Part shown: piece by piece, positions 8,637 through 15,331 of the stretch | How the letters are laid out: each line of letters opens with the position of its first letter | Numbering within the stretch: position 1 is the first letter of the stretch | DNA from: an uncultured Lachnospiraceae bacterium | Lineage (GTDB): Bacteria > Bacillota > Clostridia > Lachnospirales > Lachnospiraceae | Length of the DNA: 43,395 bases | Assembly: GCA_949740745.1 (NCBI GenBank) | Contig: CATJIW010000191.1 | Location: 1-43,395, forward strand | Reading direction: 5' to 3' | Made by a program: the position numbers and the translations under genes | Notes under the pieces: model-generated | What the model was told of the DNA's origin: nothing | The model's input: only the letters and a program-made list of their open reading frames with translations | Databases searched by the model: none

Positions 8637-8863
8637 GATATTTTCATCACATAATTGCGAAACATGAAATTGCGGGAATATTCTGGCAATATGTCCGTCC
8701 AAAGCCTGCAGCGCCAAACGTTCCAGTAAGCCCAGAACCGCAGAAAGCACTCGGGACTCCTGCCTTCTCTGGTCTTGCTTCCACGGCGCAGAGGGCTTTT
8801 CCCGGAAATATTGCAGAATATTCAATAAGCTTTTAAGGTTCGCAATCACCTGGATATTTTCAT
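8637..8863. mobile_element. MITE-like imperfect palindrome with 11-bp flanking direct repeat
   Basis: Two 62-base arms, 8654-8715 and 8785-8846, are imperfect reverse complements around a 69-base centre; perfect blocks include ATTGCGAA at the tips, GAATATTCT and GCAATAT in the middle and GCGCC at the inner end. An 11-base direct repeat GATATTTTCAT flanks it symmetrically at 8637-8647 and 8853-8863, each six bases outside the arms, as a target-site duplication would. There is no transposase. Reading frames within it on both strands are by-products of the symmetry. An element mobilised in trans, or a long RNA hairpin, are the main readings. Confidence 0.6.
8675..8760. repeat. Dispersed repeat, copy 1
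   Basis: This stretch, which includes the left arm of the palindromic element, matches 11901-11980 with small gaps; 19 consecutive bases ATGTCCGTCCAAAGCCTGC at 8691-8709 are identical to 11916-11934. Confidence 0.75.
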
Positions 8864-8970
8864 GGGGAAAAGGAGCGGTTTAAAAAGAAAATATCAGATT
8901 CGATGGAGAGGAAGACTTGTACAAAGGACAGGATTTATCGAAGAATCGATATAAAACAGGAACTGCAACC

Positions 8971-9021
8971 GCCGGTTGACAAATTTCCAAGCGCACTTGG
9001 TGGTTGTCAACCGGCTTTTTT
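8971..9021 (+). terminator. Strong rho-independent terminator-like hairpin
   Basis: Twelve-base perfect arms GCCGGTTGACAA (8971-8982) and TTGTCAACCGGC (9004-9015) are followed by TTTTTT (9016-9021). The loop itself contains CCAAG-CGCA-CTTGG. It sits between the palindromic element and the XRE gene, so it ends transcription arriving from comEC or from the 8617 promoter, or attenuates the XRE gene. The rest of 8864-9113 shows no gene. Confidence 0.8.
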
Positions 9022-9113
9022 GATAAGATGTCATTTGTTACGGGGACTTTCGGGAGGCGGGGACGCTTCAGGAAAGTGTTCCGGAAGATTAAATGTGGGA
9101 GGAATCAGATATT

Positions 9114-10145
9114 ATGACACTGGCAGAAAAGATCATAAGGCTCAGAAAGGGGAGAGGCTGGTCCCAGGAGGAGCTGGCGGGACAATTGGAAATATCCAGG
9201 CAGTCCGTCTCCAAATGGGAAGGCGGCGTGTCGATCCCGGAGCTTGACAAAATTGTAAGGATGAGCGAGATCTTCGGTGTGACGACAGACTATTTGTTAA
9301 AGGAAGAGGAAGAAGGGACGGGGCAGGAATGGAAAGGGACGGAAGGCGAAGCGGTCTTTTCAGGAGGATCCGCCGTTTTTGAAAAGGAAGGGGAAGAGCC
9401 CCGGTTTGTTTCTATGGAAGAAGCGGGGGCATTTATGGAGGTCACGAAAAAGGTATCCGGATGGATCAGCCTGGGGGTCTTTCTGTGTATTATTTCACCG
9501 ATCTGCCTGATAATTTTTGGCGGGCTGGCCGAATATGGGTTTTTTCCTTTTTCAGAGAACGCGGCCGGGGGGATTGGTCTCATGATCCTTCTGGCGCTTG
9601 TGGCGGCGGCGGTGGCGATTCTGATTTTTCATGGGTTCAAGCTGTCAAAGTATGAATATATGGAAAAGGAACCGATTCTGTTGGAAGCCGGCATAATACA
9701 GCAGGTAAAGGAAAGGGAGGAAGCCTTTGAATCGGAATTTCGCATGGGGATCGTGATCGGGGTGATGCTTTGTATCGGAGGAGTTATACCGATTGTAACC
9801 ACGGCATTTCTGGAGAGCTTGCTTTGGGAGGTTTTGTCCGTAGGGGTACTGCTCTTTTTGGTGGCCTGCGGCGTCTATATTTTGATCCGGGTCGGAATGA
9901 TAAAAGGGAGCTATCAGAAGCTTTTGCAAGAAGGCGACTATACCAAAAAGAATAAGGAGGCCTCCAGGGTGGTTTCTGCTTTTGCGGGATTTTACTGGTG
10001 TACGGTCACGGCTGTTTTTCTGGTGGTCTTTTTTCGGACGGAAAACGGGAAGGCGGCCGGGCTGATCTGGCCTGTGGCCGGAGTTTTCTTTGGGGCGCTC
10101 TATGTGGTGGTGAAAGGGGTTGTGATGCGGGAAAAGAAACGGTAG
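9114..10145 (+). CDS. XRE-family regulator with C-terminal membrane domain
   Basis: A 343-residue protein. Residues 3-60 form a Cro/C1-type helix-turn-helix ([20 protein letters not shown], then SVSKWEGG and VTTDYLLK). After an acidic linker (about 65-110) the remainder holds about six hydrophobic segments, so the DNA-binding domain is tethered to the membrane. Such XRE-membrane fusions are common in Clostridia and usually lack known ligands. The ATG at 9114 follows GGGAGGAA at 9097-9104; the in-frame ATG at 9093 would place that ribosome site inside the gene. It stands alone between a terminator and a repeat array. Its targets are unknown; the membrane part may sense envelope stress or an antimicrobial, which is inference. 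Confidence 0.85.
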   Translation: MTLAEKIIRLRKGRGWSQEELAGQLEISRQSVSKWEGGVSIPELDKIVRMSEIFGVTTDYLLKEEEEGTGQEWKGTEGEAVFSGGSAVFEKEGEEPRFVSMEEAGAFMEVTKKVSGWISLGVFLCIISPICLIIFGGLAEYGFFPFSENAAGGIGLMILLALVAAAVAILIFHGFKLSKYEYMEKEPILLEAGIIQQVKEREEAFESEFRMGIVIGVMLCIGGVIPIVTTAFLESLLWEVLSVGVLLFLVACGVYILIRVGMIKGSYQKLLQEGDYTKKNKEASRVVSAFAGFYWCTVTAVFLVVFFRTENGKAAGLIWPVAGVFFGALYVVVKGVVMREKKR

Positions 10146-10148
10146 GGG

Positions 10149-10238
10149 GAGACGCGTGAAGGCGCCCGGCATTATGTCTAACGCAAACATGGCAGCGGAT
10201 CGCCAAGCGTTTGCTAATAGAAATAATGCCGTGCGCCT
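10149..10238. repeat. 90-bp direct repeat, copy 1, folding as a hairpin
   Basis: It matches 10518-10607 with two differences, at an offset of 369 bases. Within it and just beyond, 22-base arms at 10154-10175 (GCGTGAAGGCGCCCGGCATT plus AT) and 10223-10244 are reverse complements with one mismatch, so the block can form a long stem-loop. Confidence 0.85.
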
Positions 10239-10415
10239 TCACGCTGTCTGTCGGAGAAAAGAGGGGAAGCGGATCGCCAGGTGTTTGCTAATAGAAATAA
10301 TGCCGTACGCCTTCCCGCTGTCTGTCGGAGAAAAGAGTGGAAGCGGATCGTCAGGCGTATGCTAATAGAAATAATGTCTGGTGCGTTCCCGCTGTTTGTC
10401 GGAGGGGCAAGGAAA
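10195..10415. repeat. Three tandem 74-bp units
   Basis: Units start at GCGGATCG at 10195, 10269 and 10343, exactly 74 bases apart. Each holds a near-copy of CCAAGCGTTTGCTAATAG, then AAATAATG and a CTGTCTGTCGGAG-like end. The third is more diverged. A fourth, separated copy starts at 10564. Confidence 0.85.
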
Positions 10416-10517
10416 ATTATGCTATAAACGAGGGAGAAGCAGGGCCAAATGTTTCCGTGAGCAGATGATCGGTGAACCGTAGCCGTAGCTGCAAGGAGAA
10501 CTAAAGTAGAAGCAGGA

Positions 10518-10607
10518 GAGACGCATGAAGGCGCCCGGCATTATGTCTAACGCAAACATGGCAGCGGATCGCCAAGCGTTTGCTAATAGAAATAATGCCG
10601 TACGCGT
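10518..10607. repeat. 90-bp direct repeat, copy 2
   Basis: Second copy of the block at 10149. The differences include G to A at 10525 and G to A at 10601, and a C to G change lies just past its end at 10605. Its 3' part is the fourth copy of the GCGGATCG unit. Its right arm is less complementary to its left arm than in copy 1. Confidence 0.85.
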
Positions 10608-10732
10608 TCCCGTTGTTTGTCGGAGGGGGCAAGGAGAACTAAGCTATAAGGGAGGGAGAAGCAGGGCCAAATGTTTCCGTGAGCAGATGATCGGTGAACC
10701 GCAGCCGCAAGGAGAACTAAGCTATAAACGAA

Positions 10733-10820
10733 GGAGAAGCAGGGCCAAATGTTTCCGTGAGCAGATGATCGGCGATTCGCTGCCGCATCTGCGATGGAAA
10801 GCGTTTGGCCCTGCTTCTCC
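10733..10820 (-). terminator. Long hairpin downstream of the DUF4432 gene
   Basis: Seventeen-base perfect arms GGAGAAGCAGGGCCAAA (10733-10749) and its complement at 10804-10820 enclose two further stems, TTTCC/GGAAA (10752-10756, 10796-10800) and GCAGATG/CATCTGC (10761-10767, 10786-10792). Read on the minus strand it follows the DUF4432 stop by 24 bases and is trailed by TTCGTTT, so it may act as that gene's terminator. Its left arm is also present alone at 10433 and 10655. Confidence 0.55.
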
Positions 10821-10843
10821 ACTCCTCTCCCCCCTCTTCAAAA

Positions 10844-11842
10844 TTACCGTGCTTTTTCCCACAGTGCCTCGTTATCGAAGCATTCGATCTCAACTGCGAA
10901 GCTGCGGCTCTCGCCGGGCCTGATAAACTGCAGGGAACCCTCCCTGCGGAGGTTTGCGCGGCCGTCCAGCTTATTGGTGCAGGGTTCAAGGCCGAGGACG
11001 TAATCCCGTTCGCCCATCATCTTCCATTCGGTCATATAAGGGAACTGTGCCTTGTCCCAGCGGAGGGCAAGGCCCACGCCTGCGCCGTCGTTCCAGAGCT
11101 TTGCGCAGGGAGCCGTTTCCCCGAACTCATGATAATAGCACTGTTCCTGGAAATTGGGAACGGGAGTGAGCATCTTGTCCCAGGTATCCAGATCCTTTGC
11201 CGCATGGTCGTCGCGGGGAAGGACCCGTTCGGAAGAAACGGCAAGTCTTGCCTGTTCACTGAGCAGGGGATATCCAAGGTTCATATGGTAAAGGAGCAGG
11301 AGCGGTTCGTCGGAGGATCCCACGTTTTTGACGGTATCGGAGATTTTCAGGGTGTTTTTGCCGTGTTCGCAGGAAATGGTCCGATCCAGTACCAGTTTCT
11401 GCTTGAAGATCTCCATGTCATTGATCCTGGCATGGAGCTCGATCCTCCCGTCTTCTTCCGTATAATAGATCCGGTCGGCGGGAAGGTTGGAGATGGTGCC
11501 GTGCAGAGGGCAGGAGACGTCGCCGTCCATGCCGGGGGTGCCGATATTCTGCAGGCCGCAGGTGGTAAGGAAGCCGCAGGTAAAGGATTTCAAAAATCCG
11601 AATCCCGGTTCATCGTAATAGGCGGGGGCCACATAGCCTGCGGAACCCATATAATTCAAGTTGACGCCTTTGTAGGAAAGGCGGGAAATATCGGCGGCCC
11701 GGTCGGCAGATACCGTAAATTCCAGTCCGCTCCCGTTTCGGACCTGGAACAGCCGCATGCCGTCGCCGCGTCCTCCCGTCAGGCGGTGTTCTTCAACGCC
11801 GTAAACTTGAGTGTCATGTCCGTAATAACTTCTGTTTATCAT
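10844..11842 (-). CDS. DUF4432 / aldose 1-epimerase-like protein
   Basis: A 332-residue cytoplasmic protein of the galactose-mutarotase-like beta-sandwich superfamily, closest by eye to DUF4432 proteins. Visible elements are SADRAADISRLSYKGVNLNY near the N-terminus, a CGLQNIGTP turn, PLHGTISNLPA with the conserved histidine, LLYHMNLGYPLL and the C-terminal GLEPCTN motif. Members bind a sugar or sugar acid and are thought to interconvert anomers or isomers. The ATG at 11842 has AAGGAGGA just upstream on the minus strand. A TTGGCA-17-TATAAT promoter at 12009-12037 points at it, giving a leader of about 160 bases that contains a dispersed repeat. Exact substrate is unknown and there is no sugar operon next to it. 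Confidence 0.82.
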   Translation of the reverse strand: MINRSYYGHDTQVYGVEEHRLTGGRGDGMRLFQVRNGSGLEFTVSADRAADISRLSYKGVNLNYMGSAGYVAPAYYDEPGFGFLKSFTCGFLTTCGLQNIGTPGMDGDVSCPLHGTISNLPADRIYYTEEDGRIELHARINDMEIFKQKLVLDRTISCEHGKNTLKISDTVKNVGSSDEPLLLLYHMNLGYPLLSEQARLAVSSERVLPRDDHAAKDLDTWDKMLTPVPNFQEQCYYHEFGETAPCAKLWNDGAGVGLALRWDKAQFPYMTEWKMMGERDYVLGLEPCTNKLDGRANLRREGSLQFIRPGESRSFAVEIECFDNEALWEKAR

Positions 11843-11900
11843 TCTGAAATCCTCCTTGTTGATATATTTTATTCAGGCATAGACGAAATAAAAAAATGTT

Positions 11901-11980
11901 GGAATATTCCGCAGCATGTCCGTCCAAAGCCTGCTGCGTCAGGCGTTTGGGCAGGCCCGGGACCGCAGATCTTGAGTTCC
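11901..11980. repeat. Dispersed repeat, copy 2
   Basis: It matches 8675-8760, with a 19-base identical core at 11916-11934. It begins with the palindrome GGAATATTCC. GCGTTTG (11943-11949) and CAAACGC (11982-11988) form a local stem. Unlike copy 1 it lacks a complete matching right arm. It lies in the presumed leader of the minus-strand DUF4432 gene; the rest of 11843-12054 holds only the promoter listed separately. Confidence 0.75.
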
Positions 11981-12008
11981 GCAAACGCTTAGATATATTC
12001 TATTCCTT

Positions 12009-12037
12009 ATTATAATGCGTGAGGGCAGGAATGCCAA
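12009..12037 (-). promoter_or_regulatory. Promoter for the DUF4432 gene
   Basis: On the minus strand TTGGCA (plus positions 12032-12037) and TATAAT (12009-12014) are 17 bases apart. Transcription would start near 12002, run through dispersed repeat copy 2 and reach the ATG at 11842. Confidence 0.6.
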
Positions 12038-12054
12038 GTGCGTTTTGCGCTTTA

Positions 12055-13437
12055 TCAGATCAGCGTGTATAAATACAGGCAGCCAAGAAAGATCAGGGCG
12101 AGCGTTCCAAAGAGAAGCTTTACCGCCTGGCTTCCAAGCTTCCTGCCCTGAAGCCGGGGCTCTCCCAGGGTCGTGACCAGAAGCGTCATGATGCCGGTGT
12201 GAAAAAAGCCGGTATCCAGCATATTGTGGACAAAAAATGCGGTGATCCCGGCTCTGGCCCAGGGGGCTTTATGTTTCTTGAAGATCCGGACCCAGGTCAG
12301 GATCACCAGTGCCATGGCCGTTATGCCAAGCTCGGCGCCGGTGTGGATCAGGGCGTTATGAATATACCAGGTGTTAAAATATTTTTCTCCGCCGTAGAGG
12401 TTTTGGATCCTCCACTGGCCTGGGCCTACGCCAAGGATCGGATACCGCAGAAGATACCGGATCCCGTTTCCCATCATTTCCAGCCGCTCCGTAAAGGTTT
12501 CGACTGCGCTGGGCCTGGAAAGGATCATAAGGGCTGCCACAAAAAAACCGCCGGAGGCGATAAAGAGGGCCGCCTTCGGGCTGGCTTCCAGAAACAGCAG
12601 GAATTGTTTCCAGCATAAGACCAGGGCCGCTGCGTAAGCCAGCAGGATCAGGCAGCTCCAGGGGGCTCCCGTGCGGACTGCGGCAATGTAAAGCAGCAAG
12701 CCGGTCCCGATCCCAAGGCTTGCCCTTGCGAGGATCGGACAGACGGAAAAAAATGCCTGCCGGTAAGAGGTGAGGCGTTTTTTCCGGATAAAAACAACAA
12801 GAATCCCGGCAGCCATGGCCACAAAGCTTCCCATGGACAGTGTCATGGCAAGGGCGATCAGGAAAACGGGCTCCGCACAGGGAAGAAAACGGAAAAGCAG
12901 CCCTTTCCCGTCAGCCTGTTCTTCCATGCAGTGGGACAGGGCGAACCAGCCGGCTGCGGCAAAAATCCCCATGGCATTGGGATTGCCAAGGAGCCCTCCC
13001 ATTCTGCCCGCCTGATTGTGCACCACGGCATAAAATACAAATTGGCCGATGCCGGCGGCCGACATAAGGGCGGCAAAGAGGATGCATAACTGTTTTAAAA
13101 GACTAAGCTGCCGGCGTTCCAGCGTTGCCGTCAGGAGGTAAAGGACCGGAAAGATTAACTGCCTTGGTACGTAATAGCCGGCGGCAGGATTTCTGTATAT
13201 ATTAAAGGCGGACAGCATGCCGGTCAGGATATAAAGAGAAAAGGGAATAAAAATCCGGAAGTCCACCTGGGCGGAACGCCGGAAAAAGCCTGCCGCGCAT
13301 AAAAGAAGTCCCAGCAGACTGATTGTAAGCGTATCGCCTGCGCCGATCCAGATCAGGGCAAACAGGACAGACGTGACGCCTGCCATAAAAAGAGAGCGGG
13401 ACAGCGCAATGCGCCGGTATTTGCTATTGCCGTTCAT
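12055..13437 (-). CDS. O-antigen ligase/polymerase-like membrane protein
   Basis: A 460-residue protein with roughly eleven or twelve predicted membrane helices and the Wzy_C-type region LGVGPGQWRIQN followed by YIHNALIHTGAELGITA, typical of O-antigen ligases and polysaccharide polymerases. In Gram-positive bacteria such proteins act on undecaprenyl-linked glycans for capsule or wall polymer. The ATG at 13437 is preceded by AGGAAAG with 14-base spacing; a GTG at 13452 is an alternative. Together with the upstream acyltransferase gene it suggests surface-glycan modification, but no glycosyltransferase is adjacent. It has its own promoter at 13488-13517. The polymer acted on is unknown. Confidence 0.8.
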   Translation of the reverse strand: MNGNSKYRRIALSRSLFMAGVTSVLFALIWIGAGDTLTISLLGLLLCAAGFFRRSAQVDFRIFIPFSLYILTGMLSAFNIYRNPAAGYYVPRQLIFPVLYLLTATLERRQLSLLKQLCILFAALMSAAGIGQFVFYAVVHNQAGRMGGLLGNPNAMGIFAAAGWFALSHCMEEQADGKGLLFRFLPCAEPVFLIALAMTLSMGSFVAMAAGILVVFIRKKRLTSYRQAFFSVCPILARASLGIGTGLLLYIAAVRTGAPWSCLILLAYAAALVLCWKQFLLFLEASPKAALFIASGGFFVAALMILSRPSAVETFTERLEMMGNGIRYLLRYPILGVGPGQWRIQNLYGGEKYFNTWYIHNALIHTGAELGITAMALVILTWVRIFKKHKAPWARAGITAFFVHNMLDTGFFHTGIMTLLVTTLGEPRLQGRKLGSQAVKLLFGTLALIFLGCLYLYTLI

Positions 13438-13487
13438 ATGAAAAGACCACACTTTCCTGATAATCCGGGTTTCCCTGTTTTTCCATC

Positions 13488-13517
13488 ATTATATTGGATG
13501 CGTCCGGACGCTGTCAA
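13488..13517 (-). promoter_or_regulatory. Promoter with a palindrome in its spacer
   Basis: On the minus strand TTGACA (plus 13512-13517) and TATAAT (13488-13493), both perfect consensus, are separated by 18 bases that contain the perfect 12-base palindrome GCGTCCGGACGC (13500-13511). This is the place where a repressor or a MerR-type activator would bind. It drives the O-antigen-ligase-like gene. Confidence 0.75.
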
Positions 13518-13550
13518 GAAAAACGAAGGCGCTTATTTTTTTTGACAGCG
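13509..13550. promoter_or_regulatory. Inverted repeat joining the acyltransferase end to the promoter
   Basis: CGCTGTCAA (13509-13517) and TTGACAGCG (13542-13550) are perfect nine-base reverse complements. The left arm includes the -35 of the minus-strand promoter and the right arm lies in the last codons of the acyltransferase gene. It might form a weak terminator or a second operator. Confidence 0.4.
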
Positions 13551-14531
13551 GCGGGAGGCCAGGGACAGTTCCAGCAGCAGGGCAAGATACAGGAGCAGGT
13601 TCGGCCTTTGATCCGTGATGACGAGCCCAAGCTTACTTTCCAGGAGAAGGAACCACCGGACCAGAGGGACGTGCCATAAATAGACGGAGAAGCTGCAGGA
13701 GCCGATCAACTGCAGCGGAGGGAAGGACAGAAGCTTTATCAGAGGGGCGGCGTATAAGGCCATGGAGACCAGGCCGGCGCACAGGACGGTGATGCCCCAT
13801 CTCATGTCTCCGGGAAGATTTGTCAGGCCAAGGCATGCGGCGGCCAGGGCCGTTCCGGAGAAGGCGGCAAAGCCGGCGGCCGATATAAGCCTTCGGCTGA
13901 CTGCGGGGCTTGCCGCGGCTTCCGCAAGAAGCGCGCCGAGGAAAAAGTTCAGATATCCTTCCCCGCAGGTCTGATAAAGAAAGGGGAAGTCCGCGGGCCG
14001 TTTCATAAGGGCCATTCCGCAGATTATGAAAAAAACACATAAAAACAGATAGAGACGGGGGCGGAGCCGGGAAAGAGCGCCCGCAAGCCAGTATAAAAAA
14101 TAACAGACAGTCAGTACGCATAAAAACCAGGCCGGATGGTTATAAGGAGAAGCCGAACCGTCCGTTCCGCCGAAGGCCAGAAGCAGGAAGGTGGCGGCGG
14201 TTTTTGGCAGGGTGAGCGCCGTGCCCGGAAAGAGCATGGCGGCAAGATTGGAAAGCAGGTACAGGGGATACAGCCGGAAAAGCCTTTTTTTCATAAATGA
14301 GAAGAAGCGGCAGCCGCCTCCCAAAATCGGTTCTTTGTAATGGAGGGCCGTAAGCAGGCCGCTTAAGATGAAAAATATGTAATTTCCGAAATAGCCGCCG
14401 AAGGCATAGACCGGGCCGAGCCACCCGGAAAAAACAGAGCCAAAGGATCCGTTTACATGATATAGTACGATCCCGACGCAGAAAACGGCGCGCAGGCCGT
14501 CCAGGCCGGGAAAGCGTTTTGTCGTGTCCAT
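13533..14531 (-). CDS. Acyltransferase 3-family membrane protein
   Basis: A 332-residue integral membrane protein of the acyltransferase 3 (OafA/NodX-like) family. It shows the N-terminal signature GLDGLRAVFCVGIVLYHVNG with the conserved histidine, an IFFILSGLL helix, a KKRLFRLYPLYLLS motif with the conserved arginine-tyrosine-proline, and about ten predicted helices. Members transfer acetyl or other acyl groups to exopolysaccharide or wall sugars across the membrane. The ATG at 14531 has AAGGAGG nine bases upstream on the minus strand; the in-frame extension to 14618 has no such site. It lies directly before the O-antigen-ligase-like gene and diverges from the pilus cluster. Confidence 0.87.
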   Translation of the reverse strand: MDTTKRFPGLDGLRAVFCVGIVLYHVNGSFGSVFSGWLGPVYAFGGYFGNYIFFILSGLLTALHYKEPILGGGCRFFSFMKKRLFRLYPLYLLSNLAAMLFPGTALTLPKTAATFLLLAFGGTDGSASPYNHPAWFLCVLTVCYFLYWLAGALSRLRPRLYLFLCVFFIICGMALMKRPADFPFLYQTCGEGYLNFFLGALLAEAAASPAVSRRLISAAGFAAFSGTALAAACLGLTNLPGDMRWGITVLCAGLVSMALYAAPLIKLLSFPPLQLIGSCSFSVYLWHVPLVRWFLLLESKLGLVITDQRPNLLLYLALLLELSLASRRCQKK

Positions 14532-14558
14532 AATCCGACGCCTCCTTTGCCAGTCCGT

Positions 14559-14597
14559 ATCATAGGATATGATTTCACTGTTTAAAAAAAATGTCAA
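14559..14597 (-). promoter_or_regulatory. Promoter region of the acyltransferase gene
   Basis: On the minus strand TTGACA (plus 14592-14597) and AATCAT (14569-14574) are 17 bases apart. A perfect palindrome ATCATA-GGA-TATGAT (14559-14573) covers the -10, where a repressor could bind. Confidence 0.5.
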
Positions 14598-14653
14598 GTC
14601 CTGCGGCCGGCAGTGCACAAATTTTATTTGGAAAACCTCTTTTTCATGGATTC

Positions 14654-14715
14654 TTTGACGCTTTTTTTGACGGTGGAACTGTTATACTTAAAACAATATA
14701 AGTATTGTATAACAG
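14654..14715. promoter_or_regulatory. Direct repeats and nested palindrome before the surface-fibre cluster
   Basis: TTTGACG occurs at 14654-14660 and again at 14666-14672, a 12-base period. Just downstream CTGTTATAC (14679-14687) and GTATAACAG (14707-14715) are perfect complements and enclose a second pair ATACTT/AAGTAT (14684-14689, 14700-14705). This is a dense operator-like region in the divergent gap 14532-14866 and precedes the best -10 for the cluster. Confidence 0.5.
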
Positions 14716-14726
14716 AATTCACCGGA

Positions 14727-14754
14727 TTGCAGCACTGCTTTTTAAGCATATAAT
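14727..14754 (+). promoter_or_regulatory. Candidate promoter of the surface-fibre cluster
   Basis: TTGCAG (14727-14732) and a perfect TATAAT (14749-14754) are 16 bases apart. The weak -35 fits an activator-dependent promoter. The transcript would have a leader of about 105 bases containing the stem GCCGC-AGAAA-GCGGC (14796-14810); no known riboswitch was recognised in it. Confidence 0.45.
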
Positions 14755-14866
14755 CTGCGTTTCCGGTTTTTGCTGATAGAAGCGTGGGACGGACAGCCGC
14801 AGAAAGCGGCGGGCATTTGACCATGTAGGACAGGGTGGGGCAGAGACTCCAGACGAGGAGCATGCA

Positions 14867-15331
14867 ATGACAGAGAAAGAATTCCGAAAATTGAATCGCA
14901 GGGAGGTTCTCCAGTTATTACTGACACAGGTGCAGGAGGAAAAGGAGATCCGGCTTCTGCTGTTCGAAACAGAAACGAGGCTAAAAGAACTGGAAGACGG
15001 GTACGAACGGTTGAAGGCCCGTCTGAACAGCAAGGATGCGCAGATACATAAGCTGGCCGGCAGGCTGGATAAAAAGGATCTGCAGATTAAGACCTTGAAG
15101 AGGGAATTGGAGGAACAGAGGACGGACCGCAGGATCAGGCTGAGGGAAGCCGGGTCCATTGCAGAAGCGTCGCTGCGTATAAACGGGGTATTTGAAGCGG
15201 CTCAGAAAGCGGCCGATCAGTATCTGGAAAATATCGAGAGGATGTACGGCGGCAGAAGAAAGGCCGGTTCCGAAAAGAAAGCCGGACAGGAGGAAGAGCA
15301 GCCTTCTGAAAGGAGCCATACATGGGAATAG
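14867..15331 (+). CDS. Coiled-coil protein of unknown function
   Basis: A 154-residue, highly charged cytoplasmic protein without a signal peptide or membrane segment. Most of it (about residues 8-95) is heptad-like coiled coil, for example LLLFETETRLKELEDGYERL and IHKLAGRLDKKDLQIKTLKR. The C-terminal third is lysine/glutamate rich. I do not recognise a family. The ATG at 14867 has GAGGAG at 14855-14860. It is the first gene of the surface-fibre cluster and its end overlaps the signal peptidase start by ten bases, so the two are coupled. A role in assembly, localisation or regulation at the inner face of the membrane is only a guess from position. Confidence 0.75.
   Translation: MTEKEFRKLNRREVLQLLLTQVQEEKEIRLLLFETETRLKELEDGYERLKARLNSKDAQIHKLAGRLDKKDLQIKTLKRELEEQRTDRRIRLREAGSIAEASLRINGVFEAAQKAADQYLENIERMYGGRRKAGSEKKAGQEEEQPSERSHTWE

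Larger units (their letters stand above)
10146..10825. repeat. Composite array of hairpin arms and tandem repeats
   Basis: The 698-base gap between the XRE gene and the DUF4432 gene is nearly all repeat. It contains two copies of a 90-base block (10149 and 10518), 74-base tandem units carrying GCTAATAGAAATAATG, and three copies of a block starting GAGAAGCAGGGCCAAATG (10434, 10656, 10734). Many blocks are complementary to one another, so several alternative long hairpins can form. There are no unique spacers as in CRISPR and no transposase. Confidence 0.85.

Noticed and set aside
8619-8849. Short open frames on both strands in the palindromic element
   Set aside because: Both follow from the symmetry of the palindrome; no ribosome sites.
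10195-10626. Possible CRISPR array
   Set aside because: Units are 74 bases, directly adjacent and vary together; there are no unique spacers, no constant short repeat and no cas genes.
10525-10923. Protein-coding gene in repeat copy 2
   Set aside because: Not annotated as a gene: its sequence is made of hairpin repeats and it runs antisense into the end of the DUF4432 gene. Kept only as a low-interest finding.
14740-14866. Riboswitch (for example cyclic-di-GMP) in the fibre-cluster leader
   Set aside because: Only one short GCCGC/GCGGC stem and G-rich stretches are visible; the conserved cores of known classes were not found.
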